Shown piece by piece: positions 33,807 to 43,839 of a stretch of 64,000 nt of DNA. The position numbers and the translations under genes are program-made. This DNA is from Mucilaginibacter sp. SG564. GTDB lineage: Bacteria > Bacteroidota > Bacteroidia > Sphingobacteriales > Sphingobacteriaceae. The stretch covers positions 124,001 through 188,000 of the forward strand of contig NZ_JABGNA010000012.1 of NCBI RefSeq assembly GCF_013149275.1, in the 5' to 3' direction. How positions within the stretch are numbered: position 1 is the first letter of the stretch; the number at the start of each line of letters is the position of its first letter. Below the pieces are notes generated by a model, which saw only the letters and a program-made list of their open reading frames with translations, ran no database searches and was not told the DNA's origin.

Positions 33807-35609
33807 TTATTTTCCAAAATCGTAAAATTTCCAACTGGTGGTAAAATCTTTGGTTAAGGCCTGGTTGGCTAAGGTGGCCCTTACCATTTCAATTGGGATC
33901 AGGTTTTCCTTCATCACCGCATCATGAAACTTTTTATAGGTCATTTTGCCACTATCAACCATTTCTTTCTTTAACTCCATAATCTGCAAACCACCAAGCA
34001 GGTAAGCCACCTGGTACAGCGGACTATATCCGCCTTCAAACGATCTTCTTACCTCACCTTCGGCATTTGCTTTTTCGTGCCCTACCCGGTCAATCAAAAA
34101 ATTCACACATTGCTGCGGGGTCCAGTTACCTAAATGATAGTTAAGTGAAAATATAATCCGGGCACAACGGTGCATACGCCAAAACAACATACCTACCCGT
34201 TCTTCGGGTGTTTTTGCGAAACCTTTATCATACAGCAGCAACTCCCAGTATAGCGCCCATCCCTCTACCGCAAAGGGCGTAGTAAAATCCTGGCGGTATG
34301 CCTTGTAACGGCTGTTCATAAAATATTGCAGGTTATGCCCGGGTATAAGCTCGTGCTGTACAGTGCCTCTTGAAAAATAAGGATTGTTGCCCCGCATGCT
34401 CATCAACTTGTCCTCCTCCTCCATGGTATTGGTAGGATATGAAATGCTGATCTCCTTGCCTCCTGTAAAAAAAGGATTAACCATCTGTCTTTCCGGCGAC
34501 ATCATCACCATTCCCCAGGTTTCTTCAGCAAGTGGCGGTATCGTTATCAGGTCGCGTTCTTTAATAAAGCTGATGGCATCGTTATATAGTTTTACAATCA
34601 GTTCAGGCTGATGGCCTATAGGCACGTAGCTGTTCTTTACTTTTTCGAGTGCTTTTTTCCAGTCGTTGCCATAACCCATTTCCTGCGATGCTTTCAACAT
34701 TTCCTTATCGCACCAGGCAAACTCCTTATTAGCAAGCTGAATAAGCTCTTCAGGAGTGTACGGTATCATCTCGGCTTGTAATTGATCTACCAATGCCTGC
34801 CTGCCAATAGGAACACCTTTTATACCGCTGCTATCACTTTTTTGTGTAGTATTAATCTTGCCTTTGCGAATAACCAGATCACTGTATTTTGTCAAAGCTT
34901 TATCCAGGGCTTCGTAGGGTACCGGCACCCACCAGGTAAATATGGGATCGTAACCATTATAAAAATCATAAACACCTTTCAACCTCCCCTTTAAACCCAG
35001 CAACGCATTACGGGTTAATTTGGCGATGGGCATATCCAGGCTTGAGATCTTTTTAAATGCTGCCGAATCTGTTTTTAGTTCTTTTAATATATTATTAAGA
35101 TCTGCGGCAACTTTTTCGCCGTCAACAAACGCCCCCCGGCGACGCTTTTGTTCAAGACTATAAATCTCATTAGCAAAGGATATGTATTTGGTGATCTGGT
35201 TATATTGCTCTTCTTCCTTTTTTAAATCACTCAGCTCAAAGTTTATCTTCTTTTTGAGTAGAATATAATCAACCTTACCATAAATGCTCAGGGTTGAAAA
35301 CTGGATTTGATCAAGCTCTTTTAAATAGTCATTATTAACTTCAATTAATCGCTTACGTTGTTCAGGCGAATTGAGCACTTTCGTTCTATATTGATCCTCA
35401 CCATGTTTATTTATATTATAGGGCGAATAAAAATTCCTGATAGCGTTGATATCCTCACCATACTGAATGATCCGGCCAGCTATTTCGCTGGTTTGTTCAT
35501 AAAGATTATTGATCGAAGTAGTTTGTGCTTTGATATTGCCCGAAAACACACAGATAATTAAATATCCCCCCATAAAAAGGGCATAAATTTTTTTGTAAAA
35601 AGCTTGCAC
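33807..35609 (-). CDS. DUF885 putative zinc peptidase, exported
   Basis: A 600-residue DUF885 protein with a signal peptide ending near SGNIKAQ (residue 29). The metal motif HELIPGH is at 419-425, in the family form HExxPGH, with RGTVQ just before and the family block FEGGYSPLYQVAYLLGG later. DUF885 proteins are related to gluzincin metallopeptidases, and some act as carboxypeptidases or dipeptidases. Export and linkage with a SusCD pair upstream and an amino-acid permease downstream suggest that it cleaves imported peptides in the periplasm. The gap from SusD is 66 bases. Specificity is unknown. Confidence 0.88.
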   Translation of the reverse strand: MQAFYKKIYALFMGGYLIICVFSGNIKAQTTSINNLYEQTSEIAGRIIQYGEDINAIRNFYSPYNINKHGEDQYRTKVLNSPEQRKRLIEVNNDYLKELDQIQFSTLSIYGKVDYILLKKKINFELSDLKKEEEQYNQITKYISFANEIYSLEQKRRRGAFVDGEKVAADLNNILKELKTDSAAFKKISSLDMPIAKLTRNALLGLKGRLKGVYDFYNGYDPIFTWWVPVPYEALDKALTKYSDLVIRKGKINTTQKSDSSGIKGVPIGRQALVDQLQAEMIPYTPEELIQLANKEFAWCDKEMLKASQEMGYGNDWKKALEKVKNSYVPIGHQPELIVKLYNDAISFIKERDLITIPPLAEETWGMVMMSPERQMVNPFFTGGKEISISYPTNTMEEEDKLMSMRGNNPYFSRGTVQHELIPGHNLQYFMNSRYKAYRQDFTTPFAVEGWALYWELLLYDKGFAKTPEERVGMLFWRMHRCARIIFSLNYHLGNWTPQQCVNFLIDRVGHEKANAEGEVRRSFEGGYSPLYQVAYLLGGLQIMELKKEMVDSGKMTYKKFHDAVMKENLIPIEMVRATLANQALTKDFTTSWKFYDFGK

Positions 35610-35675
35610 GGTTATTTAATTAAGTTATAAAATGAAGTAAAATTTGAATATTAATTCCACCCAAATAATGGCTAC

Positions 35676-37061
35676 TTATTGAACATCCCACCAAAGCCTG
35701 TCAGTCAATTTTGCCGACTGTTGTGGCTGAGGGTTCGAAATAATTTCGGTTTGAGGATATAATACCCTTCTCGGAACAGTAGAGAGTGCATTTGGCACAG
35801 CAGGTAAAACCGGGTAGCCTGTACGTCTGTAATCGGTAAAGTTTTCGAGCGAAAGAAAATTTGCGATGCCTTTTTCCTCTATAATAAGCTGCTCCGCATT
35901 GCTGCTGGTTAATGCTCTTGAAGCAAGGTAGGTATTAGCATTGGCTGTACTTACCCCAAGCTTGGTCATGTGCGATAAAACCGCGCTTTGATAAATAGAT
36001 TGTGCACTTGAATAACCAGATGTAATGAGAGTGGCCTCGGCCTTTATAAATAATGCTTCTGAGTAGTTTACTACATAATTAGTTGCTCCGGCAGCTCCAT
36101 AAAAACTACCGGGACGCGAGTAATCTTCCAACTGACCAATAGTGGTTAAACCTTGCCCCAGACCGGTGTATAAACCTGTTGCAGTTGCAGGGGCAACCAT
36201 AATGGTTAAACGCGGATCATTACGTGTTTTAAAACCATTAACCGCGGTATTGGCCATTACAATAGTGCTGGCTGATATAAAATTCTGTTGCCACGGATTT
36301 TCTGCACCGGCAGCGCCGCCGTAGGCCATTTTAAAATCATCATCATTTGATTGCATTCCGTTTTGAAGCGCTGTAAGTGCCAACTGCGCCTGTGTGGCGG
36401 CGGTATACCCAGGTGCTTTAGTCAAATGCATATAATAGCGAGCTTTTAAGGTATAAGCAAGCTTTTTCCATTTAATCATATCACCGGCATAAAAGAAATC
36501 ATCTCCTCCCGGAGTTATAGTGCCGTTTTTGGCAATGTCGGCAATACCAGCATCCAGCAGGTTTTGTATAGTAGTATAAATATCTTTTTGGGTATCATAT
36601 ACGGGTGTAAAATTAGCAGTTCCTTTAAAAGCCTGCGAGTACGGAATATCACCCCACAGATCTGTTCCGGTGCCCAGGCAATAGGCTGTCAGGATCTTGG
36701 CAATGCCGGCATAGTTTGTTTTTCCGTCAGCAATGGCCTTTACATTTAGCGTTACCAGGTTATTTAAGCAGTTCACATAAAGCGTCCTCCAGTCATCATT
36801 CATGTCGGTATTATACATTAAATAGGTGCCGGCATTAGGCGCAACCTGATTTAGCGCCGCCACCTGCATATATTCCTGTACAATTACAGCTACGTTGCCT
36901 GCATATAGTTTTGATGACAGTGCTACTTCAACTGGGGCAAGTATCTGGGCTTCAGCTACATCAAGGGGCTGATTGGGGTTTGTATTTACGTCAATATATT
37001 TTTTACAACCTGAAACACTCATCAGGATATATGACATTAAAATCATTGATATTTTTTTCAT
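35676..37061 (-). CDS. SusD/RagB-type surface lipoprotein (SusD-like 2)
   Basis: A 461-residue lipoprotein with lipobox SVSGC (Cys19). NTNPNQPLDVAEAQILAPVE and VQEYMQVAALNQVAPN are characteristic of the SusD-like 2 subgroup, with the TPR-like helical body after them (MIKWKKLAYTLKARYYMHLT). It would cap the SusC barrel encoded 26 bases upstream and deliver ligand. SusD-like 2 proteins are found both with glycan and with peptide loci; here no glycan hydrolase belongs to the operon, and the next genes are a peptidase-like and an amino-acid permease. Confidence 0.93.
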   Translation of the reverse strand: MKKISMILMSYILMSVSGCKKYIDVNTNPNQPLDVAEAQILAPVEVALSSKLYAGNVAVIVQEYMQVAALNQVAPNAGTYLMYNTDMNDDWRTLYVNCLNNLVTLNVKAIADGKTNYAGIAKILTAYCLGTGTDLWGDIPYSQAFKGTANFTPVYDTQKDIYTTIQNLLDAGIADIAKNGTITPGGDDFFYAGDMIKWKKLAYTLKARYYMHLTKAPGYTAATQAQLALTALQNGMQSNDDDFKMAYGGAAGAENPWQQNFISASTIVMANTAVNGFKTRNDPRLTIMVAPATATGLYTGLGQGLTTIGQLEDYSRPGSFYGAAGATNYVVNYSEALFIKAEATLITSGYSSAQSIYQSAVLSHMTKLGVSTANANTYLASRALTSSNAEQLIIEEKGIANFLSLENFTDYRRTGYPVLPAVPNALSTVPRRVLYPQTEIISNPQPQQSAKLTDRLWWDVQ

Positions 37062-37087
37062 GACATTTTTTAATTGATAAATGATGA

Positions 37088-40000
37088 TTAAAGGGCAAGC
37101 TTCATGCTAAAATCGACGGACCTGGATGTGGGTACAGAAAAGGAATAAATGCCTTGCGAACCATTTGATGAACCGAACGAACTTACTTCGGGGTCGCCGC
37201 CAGTAAAGTGTGGCGCGTGTATCCAGAGGTTACGACCGGTTACGCTAAAATTAACGGCTTTGAAAGGGCCACCCCTCAACCATGATGGTTTTACAGTATA
37301 ACCGAGGCTTACATTTCTTAATTTAATATAGGTTCCATCCTGTATCACAGACTCAGTTACGCCGTTTATACGCTGGTAATAGGTCTGTCCGTCAACAGCA
37401 ATGGTATTAGCTTGTCCTGTTGCATCGCTCACTCCCGGAACCACCCTTAGCCCCCTATTTTCGGTTACTTTAGGTGTTCCGTAAAAATATCCGTACCCAT
37501 CTACATTGTTCTGAATATCGCCGCCTTTTTTTACGTCAAAGAAGAAACTGAAATTAAACTGCTTATACCTGATATTATTGGCAATTCCGCCCGTCCAATC
37601 AGGGTTAATATTACCTATAATACCCTGATCGGCATCGGCATAAGGTAATCCACTGGCATCAATACGTAACTGCCCCTGTGCGGTGCGTGCATAGCGTGTA
37701 CCATATATGGTTCCGTAAGGCTGACCTACAATAATTGTGGTAAAGCCGTTTCCGATCTGTTGCAGATCGCCATCGATTGCCAGAACCTTATTCCGGATAC
37801 GGCTGTAGTTGATGGTCATGTTCCAGTTAAAGTCCTTTGTTTTTACCGGCACCACGTTCAATAATAGTTCAATACCCCGGTTTTGCATTATCCCGGTGTT
37901 TACAGTAGTACCGTCATAACCTGTTGATGGTGCAATACTCACACCGGGAATTAAGCCATTTACTGTTTTTTTAGCAAAATAAGAAGCTTCTAAACTTATC
38001 CTGTTATTAAAAAAACCGGTTTCAAACCCTGCCTCAAATTCATTTATCCGTTCATTTTTTAAATTAGGGTTACCCAGCGTAGGACTCAGTAAAAATCCTG
38101 CCTGGCCGTTGTAAGGGAACGAAATGTTACGAATAATGTAATCTTTACTTTGAGAAATATACGGGGTAGTAAGTGAATAAGGAGCCACATTACTGCCGCC
38201 AACCGTAGCATAGGATATTCTGAATTTGCCCAGGTTCATGATATCCTGAAATTCTTTGGAGAAAAACTCAGAGAATATAAAGCTGGTTGCTACAGACCCA
38301 TAAGGATAAAAATTATGCGCTGTTGATAGTACCGAGCTTCCGTCATACCTGCCGGTTAAAGACAAGATCAGGAATTTTTTATACTCAATATTTGACTGCG
38401 CGTAAAAGCCTATCTTCCGGATATTATATTGATTTTCAATAAAAGTAACCGTTGAAGCCGAACTGATATTATTAAGATCCGCTACAGAAAGCCCCACACC
38501 ATTGGCATAAGCAGTTTCTGTATATTGAGAATAAATATTGTTCCCGATAACGCCATCAATATTAAAATCACCAAACTGATGATTAGCGCTTACAATCAAG
38601 TCGTTATTAAATTGCCTGAAGTTGGTATTGTTAACTACAATACGCCCGGTAGGGTTAGATACCGATTGGACAGCTTCATGGTATCTATCCTGTTCGGTAT
38701 ATACATCAGCGCCAAATCTTTCAGTAACGGTTAGCCATGTTAATGGTTTATAATCTGCCGTAAAGGTTGGCAGAAAACGGTTTACGCCCGATTTATTGGA
38801 AATATTATCCAATACCCAGTAAGGATTGTTTCTGGAATAACGATACAAACGCTGGGTGCCGTCTGCATTTTCATAAGGTAGCAGGTTATATGATATCGGG
38901 GCTGTAAAAATAGTCCATACAGGGCTCTCTAAAGCATAACCTTCGGGCAAACGGTTATTTTGGGAATTGGTATAATTTAACTGGAATGTTGTAGTTAAAT
39001 TTGGAAGGATCTGAGCGCTGTATTTGGCAAATACGGCGTTCCGCAGAAACTTAGTAGTCGGCACCGTACCCTGCTGATTAAAATTGGAATAAGATATATA
39101 GTAGTTAGAAGCAGCACCGCCACCGTTTATACTAAACACATTATTATAGGTATGCCCGGTTTTAAAAAACAAGTCGGACTGGTTGTATTTTTTTGCCGGC
39201 TGACCATTTATTTTTAAGGTATCCATTAATGGGCCCCAGGAAGTACTGGTTTTCATATCATCACCATTATAATAAACACCATTTGTGCCCTGGGCATATT
39301 TGCTTTGAATTTGCGGCAGCAACGGGTTTTCAAAGGAGAAATCGGAAGTAAAATTAATGGTCGGCTTTTTATTGGTTGAGCCGGTTTTGGTAGTAATGAT
39401 AATAACACCATTTGCACCCAACGAACCATATAAAGCCGTAGCCGCGGCACCTTTTAACACGTTGATATTTTCAATTATGGAAGGGTCAATGTCGGCTACC
39501 CTGCTGGAACCGGGCCCTGAATTGAGATTCCCGGTTTCACTATTATCGATCGGGATACCGTCAACAACCATTAAAGCATCGTTATTGCCGTAAAACGATG
39601 ATGCACCACGAACAACTATACGGGTTGAACTACCCGGGCTGCCAGATGAGCTGGTGATTTGTACTCCAGATACTTTTCCGGCAATATCATTAACCAGGTT
39701 TGGGTCTTTACCCTGCACCAGGTCTGAGCCTTTAATTTCCTGGCTGCTGTAGGTTAATACTTTTTTGTCGCGCTTAATACCCAACGCGGTAACCACTACC
39801 TCGCTGAGTGTTTTGCTGTCTTCGGCTAAAATAATATTAACGTTATTGGTATTGCTAACCTTAACTTCCTTCGCGGTATAACCAATAGCAGATACGCTGA
39901 GAATAACAGGTCCATTACAATCAATAGTAAACGTACCTTGGGTATTGGTGATGGTACCATTACGCGTACCTTTTATTTTAACAGACGCGCCTGGTATAGA

Positions 40001-40123
40001 CAGGCCCTTTTCGTCTGACACTTTCCCTTTTAATGTAATTATTTGTGCACTGGCATGGTAACCAAACACAAAAATGCCAAAAAAGAGCAAAATAAGCCTT
40101 TTGAGTAATCGTTTTAGCTTCAT
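37088..40123 (-). CDS. SusC/RagA TonB-linked outer-membrane transporter
   Basis: A 1011-residue SusC-family transporter. A signal peptide (to GYHASAQ, residue 27) precedes a carboxypeptidase-regulatory-like beta domain (GKVSDEKGLSIPGASVKIKG, about 32-110), the plug (KVSGVQITSSSGSPG; VVDGIPIDNSETGN) and the 22-strand barrel ending in a family-type KLAL C-terminus. It imports large ligands through the outer membrane with TonB energy, opened by the SusD lid. It heads the SusC-SusD-DUF885-permease operon. No ECF sigma/anti-sigma pair or hybrid kinase that would control it is adjacent. Confidence 0.96.
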   Translation of the reverse strand: MKLKRLLKRLILLFFGIFVFGYHASAQIITLKGKVSDEKGLSIPGASVKIKGTRNGTITNTQGTFTIDCNGPVILSVSAIGYTAKEVKVSNTNNVNIILAEDSKTLSEVVVTALGIKRDKKVLTYSSQEIKGSDLVQGKDPNLVNDIAGKVSGVQITSSSGSPGSSTRIVVRGASSFYGNNDALMVVDGIPIDNSETGNLNSGPGSSRVADIDPSIIENINVLKGAAATALYGSLGANGVIIITTKTGSTNKKPTINFTSDFSFENPLLPQIQSKYAQGTNGVYYNGDDMKTSTSWGPLMDTLKINGQPAKKYNQSDLFFKTGHTYNNVFSINGGGAASNYYISYSNFNQQGTVPTTKFLRNAVFAKYSAQILPNLTTTFQLNYTNSQNNRLPEGYALESPVWTIFTAPISYNLLPYENADGTQRLYRYSRNNPYWVLDNISNKSGVNRFLPTFTADYKPLTWLTVTERFGADVYTEQDRYHEAVQSVSNPTGRIVVNNTNFRQFNNDLIVSANHQFGDFNIDGVIGNNIYSQYTETAYANGVGLSVADLNNISSASTVTFIENQYNIRKIGFYAQSNIEYKKFLILSLTGRYDGSSVLSTAHNFYPYGSVATSFIFSEFFSKEFQDIMNLGKFRISYATVGGSNVAPYSLTTPYISQSKDYIIRNISFPYNGQAGFLLSPTLGNPNLKNERINEFEAGFETGFFNNRISLEASYFAKKTVNGLIPGVSIAPSTGYDGTTVNTGIMQNRGIELLLNVVPVKTKDFNWNMTINYSRIRNKVLAIDGDLQQIGNGFTTIIVGQPYGTIYGTRYARTAQGQLRIDASGLPYADADQGIIGNINPDWTGGIANNIRYKQFNFSFFFDVKKGGDIQNNVDGYGYFYGTPKVTENRGLRVVPGVSDATGQANTIAVDGQTYYQRINGVTESVIQDGTYIKLRNVSLGYTVKPSWLRGGPFKAVNFSVTGRNLWIHAPHFTGGDPEVSSFGSSNGSQGIYSFSVPTSRSVDFSMKLAL

Positions 40124-40486
40124 AAATTAATTTTTGGGGTTAAAAAATTATCCATTACGTCTGATTCCTCAGATCATGTAAAAATATTCACCCCAACAGC
40201 TAATTTTTTAGCAAAAATTCACCACAACCAGTCGAATATTATCATCATTTAAATGAATTCATATGAAAATTAAAATATTTCAATTAAAATAAAATTCCAA
40301 GACGAGCTCCTACATTAAATACCGTATTTACATTAAACAGCACCCTTAACTAACAGTATAGTATCCCAAACTGGTCAAAATCCGGCTATCAAGAGCAAAA
40401 TATCACCTACTGCTTTTCATGATATCCGGGTAACTTTACTTCCTATGATTAATTGTTATAATTACACGAAATATAACGCTTTATTA
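40124..40486. promoter_or_regulatory. Divergent promoter region of SusC operon and GH127 gene
   Basis: AT-rich and without a gene. TAACTTTA at 40431-40438 is a -7 box with one mismatch for the GH127 gene; the start codon at 40487 would then have a leader of about 40 bases. No perfect -7 box was found on the SusC side. The two transcripts may share regulators bound here. Confidence 0.45.
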
Positions 40487-42838
40487 ATGAAATGGGGGTT
40501 ATCTCTTACCATTTGCTTTACGGCAGCCATAAGTGCAAAGGCTCAATCATATGTGCCTGAGTGGAAGGATAGCCGGATAAAAATAAAACCCGTCATAGCG
40601 ATACAAGCCTATTCATTTGATTTAAAAGATGTTCAACTACTGGAAAGCCCCTTTAAACAGGCGATGCAGGCAGATGTCGCTTATCTGTTATCTATTGAGC
40701 CGAATCGTTTATTATCCGGATTTCGCTCCCATTCTGGTTTAAAACCTAAGGGTAAATTGTATGAAGGCTGGGAATCATCAGGTTTGGCAGGCCACACGTT
40801 GGGGCATTACCTGTCGGCCATTTCCATGCATTACGCTTCAACCCGTGACCCTCAGTTTTTAAAACGGGTAAACTATATTGTAACCGAACTTAATGAATGC
40901 CAAACGGCCCGTAAAACCGGTTACATTGGCGCTATCCCGAAAGAAGACACGATATGGGTCGAAGTTGCCAAGGGTGATATTCGTTCCCGGGGTTTTGATT
41001 TAAATGGTGGCTGGTCGCCCTGGTACACGGTGCATAAAGTGATGGCCGGGCTTTTGGATGCTTATTTATATGGTCATAATGCCCAGGCACTTAAAATATG
41101 CCAGGGCATGGCCGATTGGACAAGTGAAACCATTAAAAACCTGGACGACGATAAACTACAGAAAATGTTGCTGTGCGAATATGGTGGCATGGCAGAAACC
41201 CTTACCAATTTATATGCTATAACTGGCAACAAGAAATACCTTGATCTGTCATACAAATTTTATGATAAGCGAATCTTAGATCCGTTGGCTCAAAAGCAGG
41301 ATGTTTTACCAGGCAAGCACTCCAATACCCAGATCCCTAAAATAATTGCCAGCGCCAGGCGGTACGAGCTTACAGGCGATAAAAAAGACAAAACCATTGC
41401 CGATTTTTTTTGGGAAACGGTTACGAGCCATCACTCCTATGCCACCGGCGGAAACAGCAACTATGAGTACCTGAGCGATCCGGATAAGTTAAACGACAGA
41501 CTGACAGACAATACCACCGAAACTTGTAATACCTATAATATGCTTAAGCTCACCCGTCATTTATTCGCGGTTGCGCCATCAGCTGCTTTGATGGATTATT
41601 ACGAGAAAGCTTTGTACAACCACATCCTTGCTTCGCAAAATCATAAGGATGGCATGATGTGTTATTTTGTACCGCTTAGAATGGGTGGAACAAAACACTA
41701 CAGCACCCCATTTGATGATTTTACCTGCTGTGTGGGCTCGGGTATGGAAAACCATGTAAAATATAACGAAAGTATTTACTTCATGGGGACCGATGGTAGT
41801 CTTTATGTTAACTTGTTTATCCCATCGGTACTAAACTGGAAAGATAAAGGACTGTCAGTGAAACAGGAAAGCAATTTCCCTAACGATGATCATATCACTT
41901 TTACTGTTAATACCCAAAAGCCGGTTATCATGACCATCCGTATCCGCAAACCCAAATGGACCAGCAATGCAAGCATTAGCATCAATGGCAAACAGCAGCA
42001 ACTTAGCCCCGATGCGCAAGGCTATTTTGTTTTAAACCGTAAATGGAGCAATAACGATAAAATTAAATTTACAACACCCGAAAAGCTTTATAGCGAAGCC
42101 ATGCCCGATAACGCCAACCGCCGCGCCGTTTTTTACGGTCCGGTGCTACTGGCCGGCGTTTTGGGCACTACCGAGCCTGATCCGTTGAAAGGTGTACCTG
42201 TTTTTGTAACCAGCGAGACGGATCCTAACCAATGGTTGCAAATGGTTGATAAAAAACAGTTAAGCTTCCGTACGGTAAACGTTTCAAAACCAGAAGAAGT
42301 TACTTTGATCCCTTTCAATCAAACCAAAAACGAATATTATTCCGTTTATTGGGATGTATTTACACCGCAGGCCTGGGTTGTACAGCAAAAAGCCTATGAT
42401 GAACAAAAGAAAAAACAGCAGGAGCTTGAAGCCCTTACTACTGATATTTTACGTGTAGGTGAAATGCAGCCCGAGCGCGATCATAATTTTAGTGGTGAGA
42501 ATGTTACTACCGGTGAAGATCATCAGAAAAAATGGCGGTCGACCGAAAACGGCGGTTATCTTCAATACGAGATGAAAGTTGACGCCAATACCCAAAATAC
42601 CCTGATCAATACTTACTGGGGAATGGACAACCGGGGTCGGACCTTTGACATTCTGGTTGACAATGTCAAGCTTGTTTCCGAGAATCTGAATCAATATAAG
42701 GAAAGCCGTTTTTATGATATCAACTATACCATTCCTATTGAACTTACTAAAGGCAAGCAAAAAGTAACCGTTAAGCTACTGCCTAAAAAAGATAACAGTG
42801 CAGGGCCCGTTTACGGTAGCCGCATGGTAAAAAACTAA
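40487..42838 (+). CDS. GH127-family beta-L-arabinofuranosidase (DUF1680)
   Basis: A 783-residue GH127-type enzyme with signal peptide MKWGLSLTICFTAAISAKAQ. An upstream ATG at 40445 is in frame but sits on the apparent transcription start. The family zinc-thiolate site is complete: Glu345 and Cys347 in NTTETCNTYNML, and Cys414-Cys415 in DDFTCCVGSGMENH, the second being the nucleophile. The N-terminal alpha/alpha barrel is followed by beta sandwiches. It would release L-arabinofuranose from plant glycans or hydroxyproline-linked arabinans in the periplasm. It is divergent from the SusC operon and monocistronic; no other arabinan genes are nearby. Confidence 0.9.
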   Translation: MKWGLSLTICFTAAISAKAQSYVPEWKDSRIKIKPVIAIQAYSFDLKDVQLLESPFKQAMQADVAYLLSIEPNRLLSGFRSHSGLKPKGKLYEGWESSGLAGHTLGHYLSAISMHYASTRDPQFLKRVNYIVTELNECQTARKTGYIGAIPKEDTIWVEVAKGDIRSRGFDLNGGWSPWYTVHKVMAGLLDAYLYGHNAQALKICQGMADWTSETIKNLDDDKLQKMLLCEYGGMAETLTNLYAITGNKKYLDLSYKFYDKRILDPLAQKQDVLPGKHSNTQIPKIIASARRYELTGDKKDKTIADFFWETVTSHHSYATGGNSNYEYLSDPDKLNDRLTDNTTETCNTYNMLKLTRHLFAVAPSAALMDYYEKALYNHILASQNHKDGMMCYFVPLRMGGTKHYSTPFDDFTCCVGSGMENHVKYNESIYFMGTDGSLYVNLFIPSVLNWKDKGLSVKQESNFPNDDHITFTVNTQKPVIMTIRIRKPKWTSNASISINGKQQQLSPDAQGYFVLNRKWSNNDKIKFTTPEKLYSEAMPDNANRRAVFYGPVLLAGVLGTTEPDPLKGVPVFVTSETDPNQWLQMVDKKQLSFRTVNVSKPEEVTLIPFNQTKNEYYSVYWDVFTPQAWVVQQKAYDEQKKKQQELEALTTDILRVGEMQPERDHNFSGENVTTGEDHQKKWRSTENGGYLQYEMKVDANTQNTLINTYWGMDNRGRTFDILVDNVKLVSENLNQYKESRFYDINYTIPIELTKGKQKVTVKLLPKKDNSAGPVYGSRMVKN

Positions 42839-42899
42839 ATTAATAAACCCATAAAGAAATTAAGCTCATAATCAAAAAAGGGAAACGACAAGGTGAGCT

Positions 42900-42940
42900 A
42901 TAACCCTAAGATCGGCAGTTCGATCCTGCTTCCCGCTGCT
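42900..42940 (+). repeat. tRNA-Met 3' fragment, possible attachment-site remnant
   Basis: These 41 bases match 32114-32154, the anticodon-to-3'-end part of tRNA-Met, at 38 of 41 positions. The 5' half of the tRNA is absent, so it is not a working tRNA. It is in the same orientation and 10.8 kb away. Site-specific elements that insert at a tRNA 3' end leave exactly such a displaced copy, but no integrase remains between the two copies. Confidence 0.7.
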
Positions 42941-42941
42941 T

Positions 42942-42976
42942 AAGGAAACAACACTTTCGGGTTGTTTCCTTTTTTT
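42942..42976 (+). terminator. Intrinsic terminator after GH127/tRNA fragment
   Basis: AAGGAAACAAC and GTTGTTTCCTT pair perfectly around ACTTTCGG and are followed by a T-run. It may be the displaced tRNA terminator. Confidence 0.82.
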
Positions 42977-43128
42977 ATGTCAAAAATGCGTGAACCAAAC
43001 AGTTAAAATCTTCTTAGGATTATAGAAAATGTTTACTGCTTCTTTCGGGTTATAATTCTTTGCTATAAGCTATCCGGACCAAATGGGTTTTGAGACGGAA
43101 ATTTCAAGACCTTTTGTTTACGGGGGAA

Positions 43129-43839
43129 TTAAAATTTCCGTTTTTTAATGATCTCCATAAAACTGTTCCTGAATTTTTCACTCACAGGGAGGCGCTTTTC
43201 GCCAATGAAAATATGGTTATCTTCTATTTTAACCAGTTGTTCTGTATTGATAATATAGGAATTATGCACCCTTACAAATGGCTGCAAAAGCTGTTGTTCA
43301 ATATCTTTTAACCTACGATAAATGAGTAACTGCTCCTGTGCGGTAACTAATCTTATGTAGTCTTTTTCTCCTTCAAAATACAGAATATCCTTTAGTGATA
43401 TTTTCCTAAATGCTTTACCCGATTTTACAAAAAAATAATCACCGTCCGATTCAGCATTTGCAAGCGTTGCCGGTTCGCGTTTCAAAAAATAAGACTCTAT
43501 TTTTTGTACTGATGATAGAAAACGCTTTAGCGTAATAGGTTTTAGAAGATAGTCTATCGTTTGAAAACTATAGCTCTCTGCAGCATACTCAGAATAGGCT
43601 GTAGTAAAAACGATTTTAGTTTGGGATGGTAATAAAGCGGCCAGCTCCATACCCGTAAGCTGAGGCATGTTAATATCTAAAAAAATAAAATCTACCCGAT
43701 TCTTCTTCAAAAAAGCCAATGCCTCCAGGGCATCATAACACTTGACTTTTAGCTGCCATTCTGTGCTTTGTTTTATCAACAACTCCAACAGGTCAACTGC
43801 ATCTGGTTCATCATCAATAATTATGCAGCTCAAACTCAT
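43129..43839 (-). CDS. LytTR-family response regulator
   Basis: A 236-residue regulator: receiver domain at 1-120 with acidic pocket (Asp9-Asp10), phosphoacceptor Asp55 in FIFLDINMPQ, and Lys100 in DYLLKPI; LytTR DNA-binding domain at about 135-232 (LKDILYFEGEKDYIRLV, FVRVHNSYIINTEQLV). Its ATG overlaps the kinase stop as ATGA, so the two are translationally coupled. A 10-base inverted repeat (43095-43104 with 43132-43141) spans its stop codon and could end the transcript. Targets are unknown; the DUF2911, lipoprotein and receptor genes next door are candidates. Confidence 0.95.
   Translation of the reverse strand: MSLSCIIIDDEPDAVDLLELLIKQSTEWQLKVKCYDALEALAFLKKNRVDFIFLDINMPQLTGMELAALLPSQTKIVFTTAYSEYAAESYSFQTIDYLLKPITLKRFLSSVQKIESYFLKREPATLANAESDGDYFFVKSGKAFRKISLKDILYFEGEKDYIRLVTAQEQLLIYRRLKDIEQQLLQPFVRVHNSYIINTEQLVKIEDNHIFIGEKRLPVSEKFRNSFMEIIKKRKF

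Noticed and set aside
32160..42890. Classical glycan utilisation locus
   Set aside because: The only glycoside hydrolase is divergent and monocistronic; the SusCD operon carries peptidase- and amino-acid-related genes.
42890..42940. Second tRNA-Met gene
   Set aside because: Only the anticodon-to-3' half is present; acceptor 5' strand and D arm are missing.
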